Origin: HXMU1420-2 sp034670145
GTDB lineage: Bacteria; Pseudomonadota; Alphaproteobacteria; Rhodobacterales; Rhodobacteraceae
Direction: 5' to 3'
Assembly: GCA_034670145.1 (NCBI GenBank)
Contig: JAXMOA010000011.1
Span: 62,001-126,000, forward strand
Length of the DNA: 64,000 nucleotides
Position 1 is the stretch's first letter; the number at the start of each line of letters is the position of its first letter. Under the pieces are notes generated by a model that saw nothing but the letters and a program-made list of their open reading frames with translations, was not told where the DNA came from and ran no database searches. Position numbers and translations under genes: made by a program. Positions 44,139 through 52,975 of this stretch are shown piece after piece.

Positions 44139-44261
44139 GATTGACTGAATTTTGCTTTCATGTCAGTCTGTCTCGGGTTTGTTTGAGCAGCCTGTGGCGG
44201 GGGCCTGCCAAATAGGTGTCGCTGTGGCTGAGGTCTTTTTCTTGGTTATGTCGAACGCGCA

Positions 44262-44813
44262 ATGGCTATGGATCTGAAAACTTGGTGTGCGGGTGTCGCG
44301 ATCGTGCTTGGTCTGGGGGCGTCGATGGCTGTGGCGCAAGAGGCGTCGCCCGTTGCATTGATAGAGGCCTTGAGCCCGGAAAAGACGGGTCCGACGGTGC
44401 GGGCATTGAGTTCGCAGAATGCGCTGGCGTTTTTGCCTGATCAGCCGCTGCCGGAGGGGTATGATTTTCCCCTGGTGGGTGTTTCCGTTGAGTTTCAGGA
44501 TGACACGCATATTTTGACGATGCGGGGCATGCGGTCGTTGCGCACGGTGGCTGTCGCGTTGAAGGATCCGTCGATGCAGGGCCATTCATTTCAGGTGGCG
44601 GCGCATGTTTTTTCGGAGAAGCTGGGCAGTGCTCAGTTTCCGCTGTCGACGCGGCGGGCGAGGGCGGTCGTGCAGCATTTGACGGTTTATTATGGTGTGC
44701 CGCAGGAGATGTTGTTTGCGGTCGGCTATGGGGCGACCAGACCTGTTGACCGGGCGCAACCCTATAGCGCGCGCAATACGCGCGTTGAATTGATTAATGT
44801 AAGTCAGCACTGA
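44262..44813 (+). CDS. OmpA-like periplasmic/outer-membrane protein
   Basis: A 183-residue exported protein. The signal peptide ends near 'SMAVAQ'. The C-terminal half resembles an OmpA-like peptidoglycan-associating domain ('FQVAAHVFSEKLGSAQFPLSTRRARAVVQHL', 'LFAVGYGATRPV', 'NTRVELI'), although the TD..G/NxxLS elements are weak. It is followed after about 50 bp by the caspase-family gene on the same strand. The pair occurs together in related bacteria, to my recollection, and may act at the cell wall. Confidence 0.65.
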   Translation: MAMDLKTWCAGVAIVLGLGASMAVAQEASPVALIEALSPEKTGPTVRALSSQNALAFLPDQPLPEGYDFPLVGVSVEFQDDTHILTMRGMRSLRTVAVALKDPSMQGHSFQVAAHVFSEKLGSAQFPLSTRRARAVVQHLTVYYGVPQEMLFAVGYGATRPVDRAQPYSARNTRVELINVSQH

Positions 44814-44863
44814 CGAAAAAATTCCGATATCCACTTTTGTGTCGGACGGTTCGGAGATTTGAC

Positions 44864-46411
44864 ATGTTGAAACCCTTGTTGGGCAAGTTTTTGATGGCCG
44901 CTGCTGTGGTTGTGGCCGGCGCGGCAGTGGCGCAGGCGGAAAAGCGGGTGGCGCTGGTCATTGGCAACAGCGACTATGAGGCAACGGGCAGATTGCCCAA
45001 CCCGGAGCGGGATGCCCTGGCGATGTCACGCAAGCTGGGCGGTTTGGGGTTTGATGTCATCGAGGGCTATAACCTGACCTATGACGAACTGCGGGAAACG
45101 GTTCGTCAATTCGCCAAGGAAACGCGGGGGGCGGATCTGTCGGTGTTTTTCTATGCCGGGCATGGGATCGCTGTGGATCAGGTGAATTACATTGTGCCGG
45201 TTGATGCGCAAATGAATGATCCGATTGACTGGGAATTCGAGGTTTATGCGCTGCCGGATATTTTGCGCTCGGTGTCGCGGGCGGAGTCTGCGAGCCTGGT
45301 GTTTCTGGATGCCTGTCGCGACAACCCCATGGCCAGTCAGCTGGCGGAGTTGAGGGGCATGTCGACCCGCACGCTGAACCAGAGCGGCCTGTCGCTGGTC
45401 AATCCGCTGGCGCTGCCCACCTCTGGTTCTGTTGTGGCCTATGCGACAGAGCCGGGCGACGTTGCCTTTGATGGGGATGGTGAAAATTCGCCGTTTACCG
45501 CCGCGCTGCTGCGCCACATCGGAACGGCTAATACGGATTTTGCGGTGCTGACGTCGCTGATCACGCGGGATGTGCTGGAAATGACAGGCGGGTCGCAGCG
45601 GCCTCGGTTTGATGTGTCACTGACGGGGCCGCTGGTGCTCAACAGGGTGGAGACTGTCGTGTCGCAGGCGCCCTCGGTGGCGCCTTCGTTGGACGTGGAA
45701 AAGATCATTTTCAATACGGCGCGGGACACCGGGGATATCGCGGACTACCAGGCCTATCTGGATAGTTTTCCAAACGGTGTGTTTGCGGTTGTTGCGCGCA
45801 ATGCCATCGCGCGGCTGAAACGCGAGGCGGGGGTTGCAGAGCCTGGGTCGCAAGCCGGGCGTGTGGCGGTTGCAGAGCCAGAGTTGGCCTCGGCGACCCG
45901 AATTTATCGCAGTTCTGATCCTTTGGTGCTGCCGATGACCCAGGCGGCCATAGGTTTGGCGGCCAATAAGACCACAGAAGACGAGCTGGCGCTGACGCGG
46001 ATGCAGCGCAAGGAACTGCAGTTGCGTTTGAATCTGGCGGGACAGAAAGCGGGACGGCCGGATGGTATTGTCGGAAAAGGGACAAGACGTGGGATTCGCG
46101 GTTGGCAGCGCGCGGTCGGGTTTGAGGTGACGGGCTATATGAATGCGGTGCAGTATCAGATGCTGGTGGCCAAAACGGAGACCGCGTTTGCGCAACATAT
46201 GTCCAGTAACCCTGATGCGCTGACCAAGGTCAGTACGAAGAGCAGGAAGAGCACCGGCACGACCAAGAAACGCAAAACGAACACAACACAGAAGGTCGCA
46301 AAGCCACAGGCCCCGGCGCCGGCACCCAAGAAGAAGACATTCACCGAGAGCCTGGCCGGGATCGAAGATCGGGTGCGCGACGCGGCCAAAGATGCGTTTG
46401 ACAAGGACTGA
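44864..46411 (+). CDS. Caspase-family (C14, metacaspase-like) protein with peptidoglycan-binding domain
   Basis: A 515-residue exported protein. After a signal peptide (residues 1-25) comes a caspase-like domain beginning 'KRVALVIGNSDY', with catalytic dyad H100 ('FFYAGHG') and C151 ('FLDACRDNP'). Residues about 360-430 form a PG_binding_1-like repeat ('GRPDGIVGKGTRRGIRGWQRAVG'). A Lys/Thr- and Pro/Ala-rich region and a short amphipathic tail follow. The ATG at 44864 is chosen. It is probably a periplasmic peptidase tethered to the wall; the substrate is unknown. Confidence 0.85.
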   Translation: MLKPLLGKFLMAAAVVVAGAAVAQAEKRVALVIGNSDYEATGRLPNPERDALAMSRKLGGLGFDVIEGYNLTYDELRETVRQFAKETRGADLSVFFYAGHGIAVDQVNYIVPVDAQMNDPIDWEFEVYALPDILRSVSRAESASLVFLDACRDNPMASQLAELRGMSTRTLNQSGLSLVNPLALPTSGSVVAYATEPGDVAFDGDGENSPFTAALLRHIGTANTDFAVLTSLITRDVLEMTGGSQRPRFDVSLTGPLVLNRVETVVSQAPSVAPSLDVEKIIFNTARDTGDIADYQAYLDSFPNGVFAVVARNAIARLKREAGVAEPGSQAGRVAVAEPELASATRIYRSSDPLVLPMTQAAIGLAANKTTEDELALTRMQRKELQLRLNLAGQKAGRPDGIVGKGTRRGIRGWQRAVGFEVTGYMNAVQYQMLVAKTETAFAQHMSSNPDALTKVSTKSRKSTGTTKKRKTNTTQKVAKPQAPAPAPKKKTFTESLAGIEDRVRDAAKDAFDKD

Positions 46412-46560
46412 TCAGGCGGTTTTTGACTGTATGCGCGACGCAATGGGCCGACATTCGCGCGACGTTCGCCTTGGGTGATACCGGGGTGAGAGGCGCGAAA
46501 AACTGCGCCTCTGTTACGAAACGATTGATAACAAGGCCCGCTACCCTTTGTTGCGTGGTT

Positions 46561-46612
46561 CAGGAATTTGGTTTCCTGTAGTGTTACAGCCAAGGCGTTG
46601 AATTTAAACGCC
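46561..46612. promoter_or_regulatory. Two inverted repeats upstream of acyl-CoA dehydrogenase gene
   Basis: CAGGAA-N6-TTCCTG (46561-46578) and GGCGTT-N7-AACGCC (46594-46612) lie 29-80 bp before the ATG at 46641. The second is typical in size for a TetR-type operator of fatty-acid genes. The rest of the 46412-46640 interval shows nothing else recognisable. Confidence 0.35.
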
Positions 46613-46640
46613 GGAAGCTTGACAGATACGGACCCACGAT

Positions 46641-48296
46641 ATGTTTGAACGATCCGACACAGAACGCATGCAGATCCTTTTGCAGGCCACGCCCGGGTGG
46701 GCGGAGCTGGCGCAGACCCATGACCTGGACGGGGAGACCATCGGGGCCATTCTGGGAGAAGCGGAAAAGCTGGCCGGGTCGTTGCTGACTCCTTTGGGGC
46801 TGGCTTCGGATGCTGAGGGTTGCCGGATCGAGGACGGGCGGGTGATTGTGCCTGAATGTTATCATGCGGCCTTTGCGGGTTTGGCCGAAGGCGGGTGGCA
46901 ATCGGTGGATTTGCCCGAGGCGTTTGGTGGGCAGGGGTTGCCGACGGCCTTGCATTCGGCGGCTTCGGTGTTTTTCGAAGGCGAGGCGATGGGCTTTATG
47001 ATGAGCGCGTCGCGTCCGGCGGCGCATTTGTTGCTGGGCCTTGATGAAACGGTTGCGGCGCAGTGGTTGCCGCGTCTGGCGGCCGGAGAATGGGCCACCA
47101 CGATCTGTATTTCGGAGCCGGATGCCGGGTCTGATGTGGGGCGGATCAAGACCCGGGCAACGCGGGACGGGGCAGGTTGGCGGGTCACGGGGACCAAGTG
47201 CTGGATTTCTTTCGGGGATCACAATCTGACCGATCGTATTGGTCATTGCATGTTGGCCCGCACCGGCAGCGCGGAGGATGGCACCCGGGGGTTGAGCCTG
47301 TTTCTGGTGCCGGATCGCCATGAGGATGGCACGGCCAATGGGGTGAGTGTCAGCCGGATCGAGGAGAAGCTGGGCATTCATGGCTCTCCGACCTGTGTGA
47401 TGGCCTTTGACGGGGCCGAGGCGGTGTTGTTGGGAGAGGAAGGTCGGGGCATTCAGCAGATGTTCCGGATGATTGAGTTGATGCGCCTGCAAACGGCCTG
47501 TCAGGGGCTTGGCGTGGCGCAGCGTGCCACGGCGATTGCGGCGTCCTATGCGGCTGAGCGCAGGCAGGGCGGCAAACCGAGCGCGCCGCCGGTGCCGATC
47601 ATCCGGCACGCGGATGTGCGCCGGCAATTGACGGTGATGGCCAGCGCGACCGAGGTGTTGCGCGGTGTTGTGCTGGAGGTTTCGGTGCTGTTGGATCGCG
47701 CGCGGGCGGGGGACAAGGCGGCCGAGCATCTGGCGGCCTTCCTGTTGCCGCTGGCCAAGAATTTTGGTGGAGAGACCGCCTTTGCCGTTGCGGGCGGTGC
47801 CATTCAGGTGCTGGGCGGGGCCGGGTACACGCGGGAATGGCCGGTTGAGCAGCTTTTGCGGGATGCCCGGGTGATCACCATTTACGAGGGCACCACGGGC
47901 ATTCAGGCGCAGGATTTTCTGCATCGTCGATTGATGCGGGACGGCGGCGCGGCGCTGGGCCTGTTTCTGGAGCATGTCGCGCGTGGTCTGGAGGGCTGTG
48001 CGGATGCGGCGGTGAAACAGGCGGCGCAGGATCTGGTGGATCGGTTTGCGGATCTGTCGAACGGGCTGTTGACGGCAGAGGACGGCTATGCGCCGCTGGA
48101 TCTGGCGGCTGACGGGTATCTGCGGGCCGGCTGGGTGGCCGTCTCGGCGGCTGTTTCTGTGCGGTTGATTGGCTGCGGTGGACAGTTGGAGGCATTCGGA
48201 CGGGTCCGGTTGGCGCAGTTGGCGGCTGAAATGCTGGCCGCCGAGACCGCCTGCCGTCAGGCGCCGGAGCTGTTTGAGCTGGTCGTGCAGGACTGA
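46641..48296 (+). CDS. Long-form acyl-CoA dehydrogenase (DmdC-like)
   Basis: A 551-residue flavoprotein dehydrogenase of the extended class with an additional C-terminal domain, the class that includes DmdC. It shows 'ICISEPDAGSDVGRIKTRA', 'VTGTKCWISFGDHNLTD', and catalytic Glu in 'TIYEGTTGIQAQDF'. FAD-dependent alpha,beta-dehydrogenation of an acyl-CoA is expected. No dmdB or dmdD lies nearby, so a DMSP role is not supported. It heads a block of fatty-acyl-CoA oxidation genes. Confidence 0.85.
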   Translation: MFERSDTERMQILLQATPGWAELAQTHDLDGETIGAILGEAEKLAGSLLTPLGLASDAEGCRIEDGRVIVPECYHAAFAGLAEGGWQSVDLPEAFGGQGLPTALHSAASVFFEGEAMGFMMSASRPAAHLLLGLDETVAAQWLPRLAAGEWATTICISEPDAGSDVGRIKTRATRDGAGWRVTGTKCWISFGDHNLTDRIGHCMLARTGSAEDGTRGLSLFLVPDRHEDGTANGVSVSRIEEKLGIHGSPTCVMAFDGAEAVLLGEEGRGIQQMFRMIELMRLQTACQGLGVAQRATAIAASYAAERRQGGKPSAPPVPIIRHADVRRQLTVMASATEVLRGVVLEVSVLLDRARAGDKAAEHLAAFLLPLAKNFGGETAFAVAGGAIQVLGGAGYTREWPVEQLLRDARVITIYEGTTGIQAQDFLHRRLMRDGGAALGLFLEHVARGLEGCADAAVKQAAQDLVDRFADLSNGLLTAEDGYAPLDLAADGYLRAGWVAVSAAVSVRLIGCGGQLEAFGRVRLAQLAAEMLAAETACRQAPELFELVVQD

Positions 48297-48437
48297 TTGG
48301 GTCTGGCGCAAGGAGCGGTGGTTGGTGTGCGAAAGTGACACAGACCGCCGTGGTGGGTGCCTTGTATATGAAGTAGCTATGGGCGGGGCGTTGTCAGGAG
48401 ACGCGGGTCTGCCTTTGACGGTTTGGGGGAGATACGG

Positions 48438-49571
48438 ATGCTGTTGAACGAAGACCAGATGATGATCCGCGATATGGCGGCGCGTTTTGCGGCGGAGAAA
48501 CTGGCCCCGAAGTCGGCGGAGTGGGAGGCGGACAAGGTCTTTCCCCGGGCAGAGCTGAAGGAGATGGGTGCGCTGGGTCTGATGGGCATGTTGATGCCCG
48601 AAGACTACGATGGCGCGGCGGCGGATCATGTGGCTTATGCGGCGGCTCTGATGGAGATTGCCAAGGGCAACGGGGCGGTTTCGACCATCATGAGCGTGCA
48701 TAATTCGGTGGGCTGCGCTCCGATCCTGAAATACGGCACGCAGGCGCAGAAGGACGAATATCTGGCGCCGATGGCGCGGGGCGAATTGCTGGGCGCGTTT
48801 TGTCTGACCGAACCGCAGGCGGGGTCGGATGCCTCGGCGATCCGGACGCGGGCGCGCAAGACGAATTCGAGTTGGGTGCTGGATGGCACCAAGCAGTTTA
48901 TCACCTCGGGGCAGAATGCGGATCTGGCGATTGTCTTTGCCCAGACCGATCCGGAGGCGGGCAAGCGGGGGATTTCGGCCTTTATCGTGCCGACGCGGAC
49001 GGCGGGATACCGGGTGGCTTCGATCGAGCACAAGCTGGGACAGTCGATTTCGGACACGGCGCAGATTGCGTTGGAGGGGCTGGAAGTGCCTTTGGAGAAT
49101 ATGCTGGGTGAAGAGGGGCAGGGATACAAGATTGCGCTCTCGAATCTGGAGGGCGGGCGCATCGGGATTGCGGCGCAATCCGTGGGCATGGCCGAAGCGG
49201 CGCTGGAGGTGGCGGTGGCCTATGCCAAGGAACGCAGCAGCATGGGCAAGCGGATTATCGAGCATCAGGCCGTAGGATTTCGTCTGGCAGAGATGGCGAC
49301 GAAAATCGAAGTGGCCCGTCAGATGGTGTTTCACGCGGCGGCGCTGCGGGATGCGGGGATGCCGGTGTTGAAAGAGGCGTCGATGGCCAAGCTGTTCGCC
49401 TCGGAGATGGCGGAGCGGGTCTGTTCGGATGCGATTCAGACTTTGGGCGGTTATGGGTATTCCGAGGAATATCCGGTGGCGCGTATTTACCGCGATGTGC
49501 GGGTCTGTCAGATTTATGAAGGCACCAGCGACATCCAGAAAATGGTGATTGCGCGGTCTTTGGCCGCCTGA
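48438..49571 (+). CDS. Short/branched-chain-type acyl-CoA dehydrogenase
   Basis: A 377-residue standard-length acyl-CoA dehydrogenase with 'FCLTEPQAGSDASAIRTRA', 'WVLDGTKQFITSGQNADL', 'YAKERSSMGKRIIEHQAVGFRLAEMA', 'QTLGGYGYSEEYPVARIYRDVRV' and catalytic Glu in 'IYEGTSDIQK'. The pattern fits butyryl- or 2-methyl-branched-chain enzymes. The ATG at 48438 follows GGGGGAGA. It sits 140 bp after the long-form dehydrogenase gene. Confidence 0.88.
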   Translation: MLLNEDQMMIRDMAARFAAEKLAPKSAEWEADKVFPRAELKEMGALGLMGMLMPEDYDGAAADHVAYAAALMEIAKGNGAVSTIMSVHNSVGCAPILKYGTQAQKDEYLAPMARGELLGAFCLTEPQAGSDASAIRTRARKTNSSWVLDGTKQFITSGQNADLAIVFAQTDPEAGKRGISAFIVPTRTAGYRVASIEHKLGQSISDTAQIALEGLEVPLENMLGEEGQGYKIALSNLEGGRIGIAAQSVGMAEAALEVAVAYAKERSSMGKRIIEHQAVGFRLAEMATKIEVARQMVFHAAALRDAGMPVLKEASMAKLFASEMAERVCSDAIQTLGGYGYSEEYPVARIYRDVRVCQIYEGTSDIQKMVIARSLAA

Positions 49572-49758
49572 GCCGGTGGTGAGGGGCCCGGGTGGCTTTT
49601 GTCTGCCGGGTCGGTGGCCTATCAAGGGGGAGGTTGGACCGTCGGTGCCGTTGGCGCGGATGGTTTTGCGGTGATCGTCGGGATCGCCCCCACACACAGG
49701 ACGACGCAGAATGCCCGCCGGATCTGGCGTGCAGTGAGACGAAGGAAGGGATCACATT

Positions 49759-50520
49759 ATGAACATCGAAGGACAGGCCGCCATTGTGACGGGCGGGGCC
49801 TCGGGGCTGGGTGGCGCGACGGCGGATATGCTGGCGGCGGCGGGGGCCAAGGTCACGATTTTCGATCTGAACGAAGAGATGGGCGAGGCCAAGGCCGAAG
49901 CCATTGGCGGGACGTTCATCAAGGTAAATGTGACCGATGAGGGTGATGTGGCCACAGCCATTGCCAAGGCCGCAGAAAAATACGGCACGGCGCGTGTGTT
50001 GGTGAACTGTGCCGGCATCGGCCCGCCAGCCAAGGTTGTGGACCGCGAGGGCAATGCGTTGGCGTTGGACAAGTTTGCCTCGGTTGTGAATGTGAACCTG
50101 TTTGGCAGTTTCAATGTGCTGTCCAAATTTGCGGCGGCGTTGCAGGCGGCAGAGCCGATTGGCGAAGAGCGGGGCGTGATCATCAATACGGCCTCGGTTG
50201 CGGCGTTTGACGGGCAAATCGGCCAGGCCGCCTATGCGGCGTCCAAGGGTGGCATTGTGGGCATGACCCTGCCTGTGGCGCGGGAGTTTGCGCGCTATGG
50301 CATCCGGGTGATGACCATTGCACCGGGTCTGTTCCTGACACCTTTGCTGGCGTCTTTGCCACAAGAGGCGCAGGACAGTCTGGGCGCTCAGGTGCCTTTT
50401 CCGACGCGGTTGGGTGATCCGAGCGAATATGCGCAGATGGTCGGCTCGATCATTACCAACCCGATGCTGAACGGCGAGACGATCCGTTTGGACGGCGCGA
50501 TCCGGATGGCGCCAAAGTGA
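49759..50520 (+). CDS. 3-hydroxyacyl-CoA dehydrogenase, 17beta-HSD10-like SDR
   Basis: A 253-residue classical SDR with 'VTGGASGLGGATADML', 'VNCAGIG', catalytic Ser/Tyr/Lys ('INTASVAAFDGQIGQAAYAASKGG') and the HSD10-like 'APGLFLTPLL..LPQEAQDSLGAQVPFPTRLG' segment. It likely oxidises 3-hydroxyacyl-CoA (for example 2-methyl-3-hydroxybutyryl-CoA) with NAD+. The start follows GGAAGGGA. Its stop overlaps the GTG start of the next acyl-CoA dehydrogenase gene. Confidence 0.88.
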   Translation: MNIEGQAAIVTGGASGLGGATADMLAAAGAKVTIFDLNEEMGEAKAEAIGGTFIKVNVTDEGDVATAIAKAAEKYGTARVLVNCAGIGPPAKVVDREGNALALDKFASVVNVNLFGSFNVLSKFAAALQAAEPIGEERGVIINTASVAAFDGQIGQAAYAASKGGIVGMTLPVAREFARYGIRVMTIAPGLFLTPLLASLPQEAQDSLGAQVPFPTRLGDPSEYAQMVGSIITNPMLNGETIRLDGAIRMAPK

Positions 50521-51707
50521 GCTACGCCCTGGACAATGGCGGCATGTCGGACCGGGCCATGGAGATCGCGGACAAGGTTGAGGCCTTTGTTCGCGGGACC
50601 GTGGCGCCCTATGAGGCAGACCCGCGCTGCACCAGCCACGGGCCCGAAGCGTCGCTGGTGGCCGAGCTGAAATCCGCTGCGCGTGCGGCGGGGGTTTTGA
50701 CGCCCCATATCCTGGAAGATGGCACGCATCTGAGCCACCGGGAAACGGCCTGTGTGTTGATCCGCTCGGGCCTGTCGCCGCTGGGGCCGGTGGCGTGCAA
50801 TGTGGCCGCGCCGGACGAGGGCAATATGTTCCTGCTGGGCAAGGTCGGCTCTGATGAGATCAAGGAGCGATTTCTGGCGCCGATGATCCGGGGCGAGAAG
50901 CGGTCGGCGTTTTTCATGACGGAGCCAGCGGATGAGGGCGGTGCTGGCTCTGATCCGATGATGATGCAGACGCAATGTCAGCTGGACGGCAACCATTGGG
51001 TCATCAACGGGCGCAAGGCGTTTATCACCGGTGCCGATGGGGCCGGGGTGGGCATTGTGATGGCGCGGTCGCAGGAGGGGGCCTGTATGTTCCTGGTCGA
51101 CCTGCCGGACCCGGCCATACGGATCGAGCGGGTTCTGGACACGATTGACAGCTCTATGCCTGGCGGGCACGCGATCATTGCGATCGACAATCTGCGGGTG
51201 CCGGCCTCGCAAATGCTGGGCGAGAGCGGCGAGGGGTTTCGGTATGCGCAGGTGCGGTTGTCACCGGCGCGGTTGACCCATTGCATGCGCTGGCTGGGCG
51301 CGGCGTTGAGGGCGAATGAGATTGCGTCGGATTATGCCAATCGGCGCATGGCCTTTGGCAAGCCGCTGGTGGATCACGAAGGTGTCGGGTTCATGCTGGC
51401 GGATAACCTGCTGGATCTGAAACAGGCCGAGCTGATGGTCTATTGGTGTGCGGATGTGCTGGATACGGGCGTTTTGGGCACGGTCGAAAGCTCGATGGCC
51501 AAGGTTGCGGTGTCTGAGGCGCTGATGCGTGTGGCGGATCGCTGTGTGCAGGTCATGGGCGGGACCGGGGTTTCGGGGGATACGATAGTGGAGCAGGTGT
51601 TCCGCGAGATCCGGGCGTTTCGGATTTATGATGGTCCGACCGAGGTGCATAAATGGTCGCTGGCCAAGAAGATCAAACGTGATTGGAAGAGCCGCAACGC
51701 GCAGTGA
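50517..51707 (+). CDS. ACAD10/11-like acyl-CoA dehydrogenase
   Basis: A 396-residue acyl-CoA dehydrogenase of the ACAD10/11/FadE36-like branch. It shows 'FFMTEPADEGGAGSDP', 'WVINGRKAFITGADGA' and 'MGGTGVSGDTIVEQVFREIRAFRIYDGPTEVHKW', where an Asp replaces the usual catalytic Glu, as is typical of this branch. The GTG at 50517 overlaps the SDR stop, indicating translational coupling. It may act on long-chain or hydroxylated acyl-CoAs. Confidence 0.85.
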   Translation: MSYALDNGGMSDRAMEIADKVEAFVRGTVAPYEADPRCTSHGPEASLVAELKSAARAAGVLTPHILEDGTHLSHRETACVLIRSGLSPLGPVACNVAAPDEGNMFLLGKVGSDEIKERFLAPMIRGEKRSAFFMTEPADEGGAGSDPMMMQTQCQLDGNHWVINGRKAFITGADGAGVGIVMARSQEGACMFLVDLPDPAIRIERVLDTIDSSMPGGHAIIAIDNLRVPASQMLGESGEGFRYAQVRLSPARLTHCMRWLGAALRANEIASDYANRRMAFGKPLVDHEGVGFMLADNLLDLKQAELMVYWCADVLDTGVLGTVESSMAKVAVSEALMRVADRCVQVMGGTGVSGDTIVEQVFREIRAFRIYDGPTEVHKWSLAKKIKRDWKSRNAQ

Positions 51708-51747
51708 GGAAGCCGCTGAGGTCTGGCGATGCCGGGCCATTGGGTGT

Positions 51748-51780
51748 GAGGGGCGGCCTTGGGCGTCCCTCTTTTGCTTT
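51748..51780. terminator. Terminator between convergent acyl-CoA dehydrogenase and ada genes
   Basis: GAGGGGCG/CGTCCCTC form an 8-bp stem (one G-T wobble on one strand) around an 8-nt loop, followed by the T-rich CTTTTGCTTT on the plus strand. It suits Rho-independent termination of the acyl-CoA dehydrogenase operon and lies directly before the ada stop. Confidence 0.65.
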
Positions 51781-51786
51781 GCAGGG

Positions 51787-52848
51787 TTAGTGCGGTTTGA
51801 ATTGTTGTTCGATTTCGAGCAGCCGCTGTTTGCGCCAGAGCCCGCCGCCGTATCCGGTCAGATGACCATCGGCGCCGATCACCCGGTGGCAGGGAACCAT
51901 CAGCGCGATCTGATTGGCGCCGTTTGCCCGGGCGACGGCGCGGGTGGCCGAGGGGCGCGCGAGCTGCTGAGCGATTTGTGAATAGCTGCGGGTTTCGCCG
52001 GGCGGTATTGAGCGCAGCGCGTGCCAGACCTGTTGCGTGAAGGGCGGGCCCTGGAACGCCAGCGGGGTGTCAAAAGTTGCGCTGTGCCCGGCGAAATAGG
52101 CTGTCAGCTCTGCCTGGGCCTGTTCGGTGGGCGGGGGGCGTCCGATGCCGATGCTGGCCTTGGTCTGACGCAGAAGGGATTGAAGCTCGGACGGGAGGGC
52201 CTTGCGGTCGACAAACTCCAGCAGGAGCAGGTGGGTGGTGGTGCTGACGGCGATCATGTCGCCCAGCGGGGTGCTGATCCAGCTGGCCAGAAGCATGGCC
52301 GAGCCTTTGGCGGTCAGCGTGGAGGGGGGACAGCCCAGCAGCCGCGCAAAGGCAGAGCGAAAGGCGCTGGCGGAGTCAAATCCGGCATCGGCCTGGGCGG
52401 TGATGACTTTGCCGCCCTGAGCCAGAGTGGTGAAGCCGTCGCGCAGCCGTCTTTGTCGGGCCATTTCGAGGAATGTCATGCCAAACTGGCGTTTGAAACT
52501 GCGTCTGACGGTTGAGAGGTCATAGCCGAGTTGGGTGATGTGGTCTTCGCGCCAGCGGCGGTCGGGGTGGGCATCAAGGGCACGCAGAAGCGCCGAAATC
52601 ATGGGGTCCGCCTGGGCGGCGGTCCGAACGGGGTGGCAGCGCTGACAGGGGCGAAAGCCGGCCTCGATGCAGGCGCCTATGGTGGGCAGGAAGGTGCAGT
52701 TTTCCGGTTTGGGTTTGCGGGCCGGGCAGGTCAGGCGACAGAATATGCCGGTGGTCTTGACGCAGACATAGGCCTGTCCGTCATAGCGGGCGTCGCGGTC
52801 CAGCAGCGCCTGATAGAGCGTTTTATGGTCGGGTAAATCAAACAACAT
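51787..52848 (-). CDS. ada: Ada: bifunctional alkylation-response regulator / O6-methylguanine-DNA methyltransferase
   Basis: A 353-residue protein with all Ada domains. An N-terminal zinc methyl-acceptor domain ('FCRLTCPARKPKPENCTFL', 'CQRCHP') is followed by an AraC-type HTH ('LGYDLSTVRRSFKRQFGMTFLEMARQRRL'). The C-terminal MGMT domain has the acceptor cysteine in 'IALMVPCHRVIGADG' and 'GYGGGLWRKQRLLEIE'. It repairs methylphosphotriesters and O6-methylguanine and activates the adaptive response. It converges with the acyl-CoA dehydrogenase operon. Confidence 0.95.
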   Translation of the reverse strand: MLFDLPDHKTLYQALLDRDARYDGQAYVCVKTTGIFCRLTCPARKPKPENCTFLPTIGACIEAGFRPCQRCHPVRTAAQADPMISALLRALDAHPDRRWREDHITQLGYDLSTVRRSFKRQFGMTFLEMARQRRLRDGFTTLAQGGKVITAQADAGFDSASAFRSAFARLLGCPPSTLTAKGSAMLLASWISTPLGDMIAVSTTTHLLLLEFVDRKALPSELQSLLRQTKASIGIGRPPPTEQAQAELTAYFAGHSATFDTPLAFQGPPFTQQVWHALRSIPPGETRSYSQIAQQLARPSATRAVARANGANQIALMVPCHRVIGADGHLTGYGGGLWRKQRLLEIEQQFKPH

Positions 52849-52975
52849 GGTGCCAGTTTAGCAGGGCCGGATCGGCCGTGGCGTCGGAAACCGGGCGCTT
52901 ATGTCTTTTTCTGTCAGAAAAGTCAGGCCGGTGCCGGGCGTGGGGGTGTTTGTGTTTCCGCCCTTGACAGAAAAC

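Noticed and set aside
42868..44261. Right-end attachment site for the island
   Set aside because: I looked for a copy of the tRNA-Tyr 3' sequence in this stretch and saw none.
46641..48296. Assignment as DmdC of the DMSP demethylation pathway
   Set aside because: The length class fits, but no dmdB, dmdD or dmdA is nearby, and the neighbours are general fatty-acyl-CoA oxidation genes.
46584..49697. 1037-codon minus-strand frame opposite the acyl-CoA dehydrogenases
   Set aside because: The low-complexity Arg/His/Pro-rich translation is typical of antisense frames in GC-rich genes. Two acyl-CoA dehydrogenases with full motifs lie on the other strand.
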